Origin: Ectobius pallidus
Lineage: Eukaryota; Arthropoda; Insecta; Blattodea; Ectobiidae
Length of the DNA: 64,000 bases
NCBI GenBank assembly: GCA_964059195.1
Contig: CAXKWD010000013.1
Location: forward strand, 23,536,611 to 23,600,610
Reading direction: 5' to 3'
The translations under genes were made by a program, and so were the position numbers. The number at the start of each line of letters is the position of its first letter. Position 1 is the first letter of the stretch. The notes under the pieces were generated by a model. The model searched no databases, was not told where the DNA came from, and saw only the letters and a program-made list of their open reading frames with translations. Shown piece after piece: positions 9,455-21,420 of the stretch.

Positions 9455-11796
9455 TGTTGTGACCCCGAGCGGTTATGGATCGTTATAGATTGGTTTTATT
9501 TAAAGATGACTAACTGATCTTTTATAGCACTGCATATGTATTAGGTATGAGAAAATAAAGTCTTCCTGAACAATCTAACTAATATTTGACTTCACTCGCA
9601 TTGTAAGTTTTCTCGACGCACTTCCACTTACCTTGTCATAGCTGTAAAAAAAATAATGATTAGCAATATGACCCTTTAAATAATAAAATTATTATTTTTA
9701 ATTATTTGTGGTTTATTAAAAAAACAAAAATTACAAATGCGACTTTATTCCTTTTAAACTAATTAACTTTGTTTTTAATCTTAAAAATTACCTAATTCTT
9801 TTAATTAAACTTTCAAATAAAAGTTATTTGAAATAATTAATAAATGAAATGATATTTTAACAAACAAATTTTGTTTACTTTATAACAATTAATATTTAAC
9901 TAACAAAATGCTAAAAAATCCGATATTTCTTAATTACATAATATTTTGTATAACAATTTAATTACTGATAAACTTTATCCTGGTTTTAACTTATTAAATT
10001 ACAACAATAACCAATGTTTGCAAAAATGTTTAACTTCAAAATATTTTAATCTTTCGCTTTCCCGCGAAATACTATGTTCTTCATATAAATTTCAACTCAT
10101 GAAATTTATATGGTAAAATAAACTTTTCTACTCTGTTTACAAGTTTTGAAAATTATAAAATATATTCTTTTGCATATAAAAAGTACAAATTACGTTTATT
10201 CCTCTATAACGTATTAAAACTCGTCAGTACACGCTTGTAATTTATTTGTAAATTTATTGTAATTTATTTACCTTAAATTTACCTTCATTTTCTTTAAAAT
10301 GGGAATCGTATTTTTGTACCTAAACCATTCGCTAAAGTAGCGAAAATCCTATCTTCGTATAAATTTTAACACATAAAATTTATACGGAAAATTAAATGGT
10401 AAAATTATTAACTGTTGTGCCTTAATTTCTTTAAAATGAAATTCGCAATGTGTTCAAAATAAACTAATTATTCTAAACAATTTCTGTATCAATTTTGTCA
10501 TTTCTTGCTGTTTTCAATGAAATAGTATTTATTACACAAAATAAAATGTGTTAATGTTTGAACTAAATTTCTTAGTTTCGCAACACTATTTCTTTCGTGA
10601 CGGCAATGTTTATTCGCCATTATAATTTACAGTCTGAGTGTAAATTATCTTCGCTATACTAACGGAAAAAAACTAGCATTTACATGCTTGATTAAAAAGC
10701 TAAACTTCTTACTTCCACAATACTATTTCATTCAATAACAGCAATGTCTTATTCGTATTTATAATTTACAGTCTGGGTGTAAATTATCTTCGTATTACTA
10801 ACGGGAAAAAACTAGCATTGGCATGCTTGACAAAAGGCTAAACTTCAATCCCTTTTTATGGAACATGGATGGGTTACTTAACCCGTTTTACTACAAAATA
10901 CCTTCATGATGAGGGTGAAGCCTACCCTCGGGATGATCATATTTTCATATGTTAATTGAAAATCATGTAGAAAATATGAACATAGCTTCAAATATATGTC
11001 TTGACTATTTGAATGTTTGAAAAGCGGTTAATCTTTAATTAACGTAAATATAGTGTTGAACTATATTTTTAGAGGCTGAAAGTGACTTTGACCTTAGCAT
11101 TCGCTACCTCTTAGCGAGTTTATCTATCCATCGCATAGTTTACAACATATGCGGATTTCGTAGGAAATAAGGGAACTTTTATTCACAATATAGGTTTTAG
11201 TGAAAATGTCATAGCATATGACTTTTACGTTCGCTGTTTCTTAGCGAGTTTAACTGACGTCGCAAAAATCTACTACATATCCGGATTTTTGCGGAACACT
11301 TAATTGAAATTACTAATTTCAGTACTTACAGATTTTTAGATGTTCGTCGAACAAATCCACGTCTGACGCCATCTTGACTCGAAGGACCACACAAAAACAC
11401 TGAATGAATGATAATGTCCTTCTCACACTCCGTCTTCCCTTAGTATCTGCGATCGCGAATATTATTCTGCTCGCTAATTATAAATTTCTCCAATCAAACA
11501 TCACAGCTAAATTAAAAACACGCGAATTAAATTCTACCTTTGTCAGCTGGTGAAATACAGGTTGCCTAATTGCTAGCCTTGAGGGGCTAAGAAAATGCAG
11601 AATTGCATTTCCCACGGGCAGTGCAGTGGAATTGCACTGAATAGCTGATACTGCAGTTTCCACGAGATAAAGTTTCTCTCTTCCTGTGGTCATATGTAAA
11701 ATTCTAACTCCTTCATAACTTCAATAAGTACAATGTTAAATTAAATATTTTTATATATTTTAATTTCTTAAAGCCTCCATTTCCCGGGACCCAACA
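9455..11796 (-). repeat. LTR, right copy (5' LTR of the minus-strand element)
   Basis: Same 2342-bp length and same termini as 886-3227, with no difference seen in the lines compared. All the hairpins described for the left copy recur here at +8569. As the 5' LTR it should hold the element's promoter, transcribing leftwards. Confidence 0.95.
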
Positions 11797-11800
11797 CTCT
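11797..11800. repeat. Target-site duplication, right copy (CTCT)
   Basis: Matches 882-885. The empty site would read ...CGTTGCTCT joined to ATCTATTGCAG. Confidence 0.75.
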
Positions 11801-11930
11801 ATCTATTGCAGTAACAAGGAATGTAGTTTGTCGTTGGTTGTCGTTTGTTCAGCCATTGAAGGTTACAATTGGTGAAATACTTCCAAAGTAAAACACAATA
11901 AAAAGAAGTTATATAAACAGTGGAGTATAC

Positions 11931-12235
11931 TGATAAAAACACTTTATTCTCCACTTACGTCACAAATATTCTTATTTTATGAACACAATAAACATAAGAT
12001 AAGTTCAGCTGTATTGTAATCACAAAGTTGGCAATGTAGTTGACCCTTCACAAAAATATGAAAGACAAACAGCTGTAAAATTGGTCATGGCAATCGATCT
12101 TTCATTTCCAGAATATCGTCCGAAAATGTACTGCAGTAGGTACAATTCTAAACACCAGTGGATACTAATTCGAACAGTGGGATTTTCAGCGAACGAACTG
12201 CTTTGACGTAAGTGGAGAATAAAGTGTTTTTATCA
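11931..12235. mobile_element. 305-bp element bounded by a perfect 32-bp inverted repeat
   Basis: 11931-11962 (TGATAAAAACACTTTATTCT and onward to ACGTCA) is the exact reverse complement of 12204-12235. The 241-bp interior has no ORF of note. This looks like a small MITE, but I see no clear target-site duplication at its edges, so it could also be an inverted duplication. A 12-bp direct repeat, TACTTCCAAAGT, flanks a wider interval (11878-11889 and 12258-12269), and a T-run (about 12248-12258) abuts the right copy. Confidence 0.65.
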
Positions 12236-12269
12236 TTCAGAATTTTGTTTTTTTTTTTACTTCCAAAGT

Positions 12270-14276
12270 GTTTTGTTTGTTTTAACAAGTTATTGCAAAT
12301 TAGTTGATGCCATGCAGAAAGTAAAAACTAAGTTGTTATTTATTGTTTTTTTAAAAATGGGGGATGGTTCCTTTAGAGTCTGTTTATTTAATTAATTAAT
12401 TTTGCTTCTTTAAAAGGTTTATAACCTATGCTAGTAAGATATATTTTTAATATAGAGGAGATACTTGCTCATAATCCCCAAAAGGCTGTAATGCTATACC
12501 ATAGGCTATATAACAATAATGTCAAATAAAATTCTTGGTTTTGCTACTTTAAATTTCTTTCCCTGACTAAGTGCTTCAATAAAATTACTTCCTGTTGAAG
12601 TGGTAATGCTCGTAGGTAGGTAGTAGAAACAGGCTCACCATTCTTGGAGAAAAAGTCAATATAAGCATGGGTGAACTGCTGAAACCACAGTCGGGAGTCG
12701 CACTCAAAACAGATATTCACCCGGATGGTGATAAGTTCAAGCAGCTTGCTTCATACAACAAAGATATTACGTCGATCAATACTGCCCTATTACCTCCTTC
12801 AAACCCTGCCCTATGAACACTGATGAGTCCCAGTGCTGTCTGATCATTCAGGCATTTCCATCTTCCACACCAAGTAGCTATGCACTCTGTTTTGAAACAT
12901 GAAGAGTGCATGCAGCGTGATTCGTCTCCCAGACCATTGCCAATCTCTAGTAGGCACTTTCTAACCAGAGTATGGTGGGAACTACATGCCATTACATTTT
13001 CCTGCTTTTGTCATTACTTCTAAGAATCATTTTGTCATTTAGTGAGTGTTAAAATGTCTTTGCAAGTACAACACATTGAGGCTATATTTGTACATATGTT
13101 ATAATGTACCCCTCACTGAAGTAATGTAAATGCTTCATTTTAATGACATTAAAATAAAATATTTCTTATGAAAAATAAGCTGAAAATCAGATACAGTAAT
13201 AAATTTATTTTATATTAGTTGATACAGTGATGTACCACTCATGTTATAGCTGGTGCCTCCCCTCCCTGATTGAAACACAACTTTTTGCATGCGATTCAAA
13301 TCCTGTGTTCCCCGAGCTATTTGCATTTTCATTGTTTTCAATGCTGGGAGAAGATTCGGCAATACTCACTTTCAAAATGCCATGTTTTAAATTATAAAAC
13401 TTGGTCAGAAAGAAAGAACTAGGCCTCCTGGTACTCACCTATACTTTTAAAACTTTATAAAGTTAACTCATTACGTGCATATTCATCTACACATTCTCAT
13501 GAAAAATCAGAAACTTCAGCTGTGAAAGATTATATTGGTAACCTTTTTTTTTTTTTAAGCTGGTAGATTGTGCATGCATCGATGATTCAAAATGAACTTT
13601 TAATTAAATAAATACAAAATTGTAATCTTTAAATATTCATTCACACATTTTGTTTTCTCGTTAATCTATTTTCATTGTATGGCATTTAATAAATTTGTGT
13701 TAATAGTTGATTGCCACTATCCCTACTGACGGGTAACATTTAGCCTACTGAAAGCCAAGGTCATCACAGAGTAGGATGTATTGAGAAGATAATTAACAAC
13801 ATGCAATGTTTAGCAGTTATTCCATGAAAAGTGAGCCTATTTTACCAATATTATATTTTTAAGCAAGGTAGACATGTTGTATATCAAATGAAAGCTAAAA
13901 GCTTATATTTCTGAATGTCAATACTTATTTCTGATAAGTAAGTAAGTAACATTTTGGTATTGATTGTTAAATTTGAACATAACGAAAGCAACCAGTTTCT
14001 TGAAAAAGTAACAGTTTGTATTTAAGCCTTATTATTGACAGCCTGGAGAATCAGCTGATTATTTCTCTCCAAAAGTTGTTGTTCAGTATATTATGAGTCT
14101 TATGAAGTATTATAATTATAATTATTATAAATTTTATTATTCGTATGTCCAACATACTGTTCATGTGTCTGAACCATAACAAAAATAGTGAAATAGTTTA
14201 TTTTATATGTTAACAATAATTTGTTCAATAGTAATATTTGATATTTTCTAACAAGAAGGGTTATGTAACTCATATG
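12270..14276. other. Unassigned AT-rich DNA before the satellites
   Basis: No gene that I can name. 12640-13000 is less AT-rich and contains overlapping short frames: 49 codons on plus from the ATG at 12667 to TGA at 12814-12816, and 91 codons on minus (12717-12992). 13244-13438 holds a 64-codon minus frame with a serine/asparagine-rich stretch; GTGAGT words on the minus strand near 13370 and 13432 could be splice donors, so a fragmentary exon is possible. A T-run is at about 13543-13556 and short AT-rich microsatellite-like DNA near 14105-14145. Confidence 0.4.
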
Positions 14277-17200
14277 AATTTTTACGGATTTGCATTTTTA
14301 AAAATCTCATTTTTGGAAATTGCATAATTTTTCGGAACTAAATTTTTCAAAAGTTCATTTTTAAATTGCGTTTTTGGAAAGTGCATTTTTTAAAATTAAA
14401 TTTTGGGAAATTGTAACTTTTAAAATTGAATTTTTGGCAATTGCATTACTTTAAATTGCAGTTTTGAAAATAGTGTTTTAAGAAATGTATTTTTAAAACC
14501 GCATTTTTTAATAATAGAATTATTTAAAATTGCATTTGGAAATTAAAATTTTTAAAATTGCATTTTTGGAATCATCAGTTTTGAAATGCATTTCTTATAC
14601 TAGGAAAGTGCATTTTTTTAAATTAAATTTTGGGAAATATTAATTTTTAAAATTGAATTTTTACGGATTTGCATTTTTGAAACTGCATTTTTAAAAATCT
14701 CATTTTTGGAAATTGCATAATTTTTCGAAACTAAATTTTTCAAAAGTTCATTTTTAATTGCGTTTTTGGAAATAGCATTTTAAAAAATTCCATTTTTGGA
14801 AATTGCATTTCATAAAATTACAGTTTTCTAAATTGCATTTTTTATGATGGAGTTTTTTTAAATTGCATTTTTCAAAATTACTTTTTCGGAAAATGCAATT
14901 TTATGAAAATTGCTTTTTTTAAATTGCATTTTCGAAATTCCAGTTTTAATTGCGTTTTTTAAATACTTTATTTTTAGAATTTCTTTTTTTAATTGCATTT
15001 TTTGGAAATTGCATTTTTAGAATTTTTTTTTAAATCACATTTTTTAGAATTCTTTGAAATGCATTTATTAAAATTCGTTTTTAAAATTGCAATTTTTTTA
15101 AGAATTGCTTTTTTGAAATTTCCTTTTTTTAAGTGCAGTTTTTTTAATTGAATTTTTTTGAAATTCCATTTATAAATCGCATTTTTTGTAATTGCCTTTT
15201 TACGGATTTGCATTTTTGAAATTGCATTTAGGAAAATTGCATTTTTAAAAATCACATTTTTGGAAATTGCATAATTTTTCGAAACTAAATTTTTCAAAAG
15301 TTCATTTTTAAATTGCGTTTTTGGAAAGTACATTTTTAAAAATTATATTTTGGAAAATTGTAATTTTTAAAATTGAATTTTTACGGATTTGCATTTTTAA
15401 AAATCTCATTTTTGGAAATTGCATAATTTTTCGGAACTAAATTTTTCAAAAGTTCATTTTTAAATTGCGTTTTTGGAAAGTGCATTTTTTAAAATTAAAT
15501 TTTGGGAAATTGTAACTTTTAAAATTGAATTTTTGGCAATTGCATTACTTTAAATTGCAGTTTTGAAAATAGTGTTTTAAGAAATGTATTTTTAAAACCG
15601 CATTTTTTAATAATAGAATTATTTAAAATTGCATTTGGAAATTAAAATTTTTAAAATTGCATTTTTGGAATCTTCAGTTTTGAAATGCATTTCTTATACT
15701 AGGAAAGTGCATTTTTTTAAATTAAATTTTGGGAAATTGTAATTTTTAAAATTGAATTTTTACGGATTTGCATTTTTGAAATTGAATTTTTAAAAATCTT
15801 ATTTTTGGAAATTGCATAATTTTTCGAAACTAAATTTTTCAAAAGTTCATTTTTAATTGCGTTTTTGGAAATAGCATTTTAAAAAATTCCATTTTTGGAA
15901 ATTGCATTTCATAAAATTACAGTTTTCTAAATTGCATTTTTTATGATGGAGTTTTTTTAAATTGCATTTTTTCAGTTTTGAAATGCATTTCTTATACTAG
16001 GAGAGTGCATTTTTTAAAATTGTAATTTTTAAAATTGAATTTTTACGGATTTGCATTTTTGAAATTGCATGTTTTTAAATCTCATTTTTGGAAATTGCAT
16101 AATTTTTCGAAACTAAATTTTTCAAAAGTTCATTTTTAAATTGCGTTTTTGGAAAGTGCATTTTTTAAAATTAAATTTTGGAAAATTGTAATTTTTAAAA
16201 TTGAATTTTTACGGATTTGCATTTTTAAAAATCTCATTTTTGGAAATTGCATAATTTTTCGGAACTAAATTTTTCAAAAGTTCATTTTTAAATTGCGTTT
16301 TTGGAAAGTGCATTTTTTAAAATTAAATATTGGGAAATTGTAACTTTTAAAATTGAATTTTTGGCAATTGCATTACTTTAAATTGCAGTTTTGAAAATAG
16401 TGTTTTAAGAAATGTATTTTTAAAACCGCATTTTTTAATAATAGGATTATTTAAAATTGCATTTGGAATTTAAAATTTTTAAAATTGCATTTTCGGAATC
16501 TTCAGTTTTGAAATGCATTTCTTATACTAGGAAAGTGCATTTTTTTAAATTAAATTTTGGGAAATTGTAATTTTTAAAATTGAATTTTTACGGATTTGCA
16601 TTTTTGAAATTGCATTTTTAAAAATCTCATTTTTGGAAATTGCATAATTTTTCGAAACTAAATTTTTCAAAAGTTCATTTTTTATTGCGTTTTTGGAAAT
16701 AGCATTTTAAAAAATTCCATTTTTGGAAATTGCATTTCATAAAATTACAGTTTTCTAAATTGCATTTTTTATGATGGAGTTTTTTTAAATTGCATTTTTC
16801 AAAATTACTTTATCGGAAAATGCAATTTTATGAAAATTGCTTTTTTTAAATTGCATTTTCGAAATTCCAGTTTTAATTGCGTTTTTTAAATACTTTATTT
16901 TTAGAATTTCTTTTTTTAATTGCATTTTTTGGAAATTGCATTTTTAGAATTTTTTTTAAATCACATTTTTTAGAATTCTTTGAAATGCATTTATTAAAAT
17001 TCGTTTTTAAAATTGCAATTTTTTTAAGAATTGCTTTTTTGAAATTTCCTTTTTTTAAGTGCAGTTTTTTTAATTGAATTTTTTTGAAATTCCATTTATA
17101 AATCGCATTTTTTGTAATTGCCTTTTTACGGATTTGCATTTTTGAAATTGCATTTAGGAAAATTGCATTTTTAAAAATCACATTTTTGGAAATTGCATAA

Positions 17201-20200
17201 TTTTTCGAAACTAAATTTTTCAAAAGTTCATTTTTAAATTGCGTTTTTGGAAAGTGCATTTTTTTAAATTATATTTTGGAAAATTGTAATTTTTAAAATT
17301 GAATTTTTACGGATTTGCATTTTTAAAAATCTCATTTTTGGAAATTGCATAATTTTTCGGAACTAAATTTTTCAAAAGTTCATTTTTAAATTGCGTTTTT
17401 GGAAAGTACATTTTTTAAAATTAAATTTTGGGAAATTGTAATTTTTAAAATTGAATTTTTGGCAATTGCATTTCTTTAAATTGCAGTTTTGAAAATAGTG
17501 TTTTAAGAAATGTATTTTTAAAACCGCATTTTTTAATAATAGAATTTTTTAAAATTGCATTTGGAAATTAAAATTTTTAAAATTGCATTTTTGGAATCTT
17601 CAGTTTTGAAATGCATTTCATATACTAGGAAAGTGCATTTTTTTAAATTAAATTTTGGGAAATTGTAATTTTTTAAATTGAATTTTTACGGATTTGCATT
17701 TTTGAAATTGCATTTTTAAAAATCTCATTTTTAATTGCGTTTTTGGAAATAGCATTTTAAAAAATTCCATTTTTGGAAATTGCATTTCATAAAATTACAG
17801 TTTTCTAAATTGCATTTTTTATGATGGAGTTTTTTTAAATTGCATTTTTCAAAATTACTTTTTCGGAAAATGCAATTTTATGAAAATTGCTTTTTTTAAA
17901 TTGCATTTTCGAAATTCCAGTTTTAATTGCGTTTTTTAAATACTTTATTTTTAGAATTTCTTTTTTTAATTGCATTTTTTGGAAATTGCATTTTTAGAAT
18001 TTTTTTTTAAATCACATTTTTTAGAATTCTTTGAAATGCATTTATTAAAATTCGTTTTTAAAATTGCAATTTTTTAAAGAATTGCTTATTTGAAATTTCC
18101 ATTTTTAAGTGCAGTTTTTTTTTTTTGAATTTTTTTGAAATTCCATTTATAAATCGTATTTTTTGTAATTGCCTTTTTACGGATTTGCATTTTTGAATTT
18201 GCATTTTTAAAAATCACATTTTTGGAAATTGCATAATTTTTCGAAACTAAATTTTTCAAAAATTCATTTTAAATTGCGTTTTTGGAAAGTGCATTTTTTT
18301 AAATTATATTTTGGAAAATTGTAATTTTTAAAATTGAATTTTTACGGATTTGCATTTTTAAAAATCTCATTTTTGGAAATTGCATAATTTTTCGGAACTA
18401 AATTTACAAAAGTTCATTTTTAAATTGCGTTTTTGGAAAGTACATTTTTTAAAATTAAATTTTGGGAAATTGTAATTTTTAAAATTGAATTTTTGGCAAT
18501 TGCATTTCTTTAAATTGCAGTTTTGAAAATAGTGTTTTAAGAAATGTATTTTTAAAACCGCATTTTTTAATAATAGAATTATTTAAAATGCATTTGGAAA
18601 TTAAAATTTTTAAAATTGCATTTTTGGAATCTTCAGTTTTGAAATGCATTTCTTATACTAGGAAAGTGCATTTTTTTAAATTAAATTTTGGGAAATTGTA
18701 ATTTTTAAAATTGAATTTTTACGGATTTGCATTTTTGAAATTGCATTTTTAAAAATCTCATTTTTGGAAATTTCATAATTTTTCGAAACTAAATTTTTCA
18801 AAAGTTCATTTTTAATTGCGTTTTTGGAAATAGCATTTCATAAAATTACAGTTTTCTAAATTGCATTTTTTATGATGGAGTTTTTTTAAATTGCATTTTT
18901 CAAAATTACTTTTTCGGAAAATGCAATTTTATGAAAATTGCTTTTTTTAAATTGCATTTTCGAAATTCCAGTTTTAATTGCGTTTTTTAAATACTTTATT
19001 TTTAGAATTTCTTTTTTTAATTGCATTTTTTGGAAATTGCATTTTTAGAATTTTTTTTTAAATCACATTTTTTAGAATTCTTTGAAATGCATTTATTAAA
19101 ATTCGTTTTTAAAATTGCAATTTTTTTAAGAATTGCTTTTTTGAAATTTCCTTTTTTTAAGTGCAGTTTTTTTAATTGAATTTTTTTGAAATTCCATTTA
19201 TAAATCGCATTTTTTGTAATTGCCTTTTTACGGATTTGCATTTTTGAAATAGCATTTAGGAAAATTGCATCTTTAAAAATCACATTTTTGGAAATTGCAT
19301 AATTTTTCGAAACTAAATTTTTCAAAAGTTCATTTTTAAATTGCGTTTTTGGAAAGTGCATTTTTCTAAATTATATTTTGGAAAATTGTAATTTTTAAAA
19401 TTGAATTTTTACGGATTTGCATTTTTAAAAATCTCATTTTTGGAAATTGCATAATTTTTCGGAACTAAATTTTTCAAAAGTTCATTTTTAAATTGCGTTT
19501 TTGGAAAGTGCATTTTTTAAAATTAAATTTTGGGAAATTGTAATTGTTAAATTGAATTTTTGGCAATTGCATTTCTTTAAATTGCAGTTTTGAAAATAGT
19601 GTTTTAAGAAATGTATTTTTAAAACCGCATTTTTTAAAAATAAAATTATTTAAAATTGCATTTGGAAATTAAAATTTTTAAAATTGCATTTTTGGAATCT
19701 TCAGTTTTGAAATGCATTTCTTATACTAGGAGAGTGCATTTTTTAAAATTGTAATTTTTAAAATTGAATTTTTACGGATTTGGATTTTTGAAATTGCATT
19801 TTTTTAAATCTCATTTTTGGAAATTGCATAATTTTTCGAAACTGAATTTTTCAAAAGTTCATTTTTAAATTGCGTTTTTGGAAAGTGCATTTTTTAAAAT
19901 TAAATTTTGGAAAATTGTAATTTTTAAAATTGAATTTTTACGGATTTGCATTTTTAAAAATCTCATTTTTGGAAATTGCATAATTTTTCGGAACTAAATT
20001 TTTCAAAAGTTCATTTTTAAATTGCGTTTTTGGAAAGTGCATTTTTTAAAATTAAATTTTGGGAAATTGTAATTTTTAAAATTGAATTTTTGGCATTTGC
20101 ATTTCTTTAAATTGCAGTTTTGAAAATAGTGTTTTAAGAAATGTATTTTTAAAACCGCATTTTTTAATAATAGAATTATTTAAAATTGCATTTGGAAATT

Positions 20201-20582
20201 AATATTTTTAAAATTGCATTTTTGGAATTTGCAGTTTTGAAAAGCATTTCTTATACTAGGAAAGTGCATTTTTTTAAATTAAACTTTCGGAAATAGTAAT
20301 TTTTAAAATTGAATTTTTACGGATTTGCATTTTTAAAAATCTAATTTTTGGAAATTGCATAATTTTTAAAAAATAAATTGTTCAAAAGTTCATTTTTAAA
20401 TTGCGTTTTTGGAAAGTGCATTTTTTAAAATTAAATTTTGGAAAATTGTTTTTTTTTAAATTGAATTTTTACGGATTTGCATTTTAAAAAATCTCATTTT
20501 TGGAAATTGCATAATTTTTCGGAACTAAATTTTTCAAAAGTTCATTTTTAAATTGCGTTTTTGGAAAGTGCATTTTTTTTTA
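14277..20582. repeat. Satellite A: TTGCATTTTT-type array with higher-order units
   Basis: The array is built from diverged words of about 19-20 bp (AAATTGCATTTTTGGAAATT and similar). A marker, TTTTTCGGAACTAAATTT, marks unit starts, with its CGGAAC at 14332, 15432, 16260, 17358, 18393, 19460, 19989 and 20520. This gives unit lengths of 1100, 828, 1098, 1035, 1067, 529 and 531 bp. Full units share a segment with ACTTTATTTTTAGAATTTC (near 14965, 16894, 17942, 18997); short units lack it. A CTTATACTAGG word recurs once or twice per unit. Minus-strand ORFs of 111-128 codons inside the units are by-products of the low-complexity sequence and shift between copies. Confidence 0.95.
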
Positions 20583-21420
20583 AAAAAGTTACATTGAAAA
20601 AAGTTACTTTGAAAAAAGTTACTTTCAAAAAAGTTACTTTCAAAAAATTTACTTTGAAAATTGTTACTTTCAAATAAGTTACTTTGAAAATTGTTACTTT
20701 CAAAAAAGTTACTTTGAAAAAAGTTACTTTGAAAAAAGTTACTTTGAAAAAAATTACTTAAAAAAAAAGTTACTTTGAAAAAAGTTACTTTCAAAAAAGT
20801 TACTATCAAAAAAGTTACTTTGAAAAAAGTTACTTTGAAAAAAGTTACTTTCAAAAAAGTTACTTTCAAAAAAGTTACTTTGGAAAAAGTTACTTTGGAA
20901 AAAGTTACTTTAAAAAAGTTACATTGAAAAAAGTTACTTTGAAAAAAGTTACTTTGAAAAAAGTTACTTTCAAAAAAGTTACGTTCAAAAAAGTTACTTT
21001 GAAAATTGTTACTTTCAAATAAGTTACTTTGAAAATTGTTACTTTCAAAAAAGTTACTTTGAAAAAAGTTACTTTGAAAAAAATTACTTAAAAAAAAGTT
21101 ACTTTCAAAAAAGTTACTTTCAAAAAAGTTACTTTGAAAAAAGTTACTTTGAAAAAAGTTACTTTCAAAAAAGTTACTTTCAAAAAAGTTACTTTGGAAA
21201 AAGTTACTTTGGAAAAAGTTACTTTAAAAAAGTTACATTGAAAAAAGTTACTTTGAAAAAAGTTACTTTGAAAAAAGTTACTTTCAAAAAAGTTACGTTC
21301 AAAAAAGTTACTTTCAAATAAGTTACTTTCAAATAAGTTACTTTCAAATAAGTTACTTTGAAAAAAGTTACTTTGGAAAAAGTTACTTTGGAAAAAGTTA
21401 CTTTGAAAAAGTTACTTTGA
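20583..21420. repeat. Proximal edge of satellite B with ~0.32-kb sub-repeats
   Basis: GTTACATTGAAAAAAG, usually preceded by a TTTAAAAAA monomer, recurs with its ACATTG at 20591, 20921 and 21235 (330 and 314 bp apart), followed each time by the same order of G and C monomers and closed by a pair of GGAAAAA monomers. This is a small higher-order unit not seen as a regular series deeper in the array. Confidence 0.75.

Larger units (their letters stand above)
886..11796 (-). mobile_element. Complete gypsy-like LTR retrotransposon, 10,911 bp, coding region decayed
   Basis: Two direct repeats of 2342 bp (886-3227 and 9455-11796) with a constant offset of 8569 bp enclose 6227 bp. Orientation is minus: the primer-binding-like motif and gag start lie next to the right-hand LTR, and a purine-rich tract on the minus strand lies next to the left-hand LTR. 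The interior has a gag remnant (8560-9420), a probable protease remnant (about 8029-8173), then AT-rich DNA with small tandem repeats. I could not recognise reverse transcriptase, RNase H or integrase motifs. The gag features (GPAADYF-like motif, zinc-knuckle residues) and the 4-bp target duplication point to the Ty3/gypsy superfamily. The layout of intact identical-looking LTRs around a dead interior resembles a large non-autonomous derivative (LARD-like) that depends on a relative. Confidence 0.9.

Noticed and set aside
11878..12269. TACTTCCAAAGT pair as the target-site duplication of a retroposed SINE
   Set aside because: The T-run is at the wrong end for a minus-strand retroposon, there is no tRNA-like promoter box that I can see, and 12 bp could be coincidental. 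Kept only as an observation.
14989..19361. Recurring 111-128-codon minus ORFs (14989, 16873, 19017) as a repeated gene
   Set aside because: They fall at the same place of each satellite A unit, consist of K/N/I/F-rich low-complexity sequence, and change length with single-base indels.
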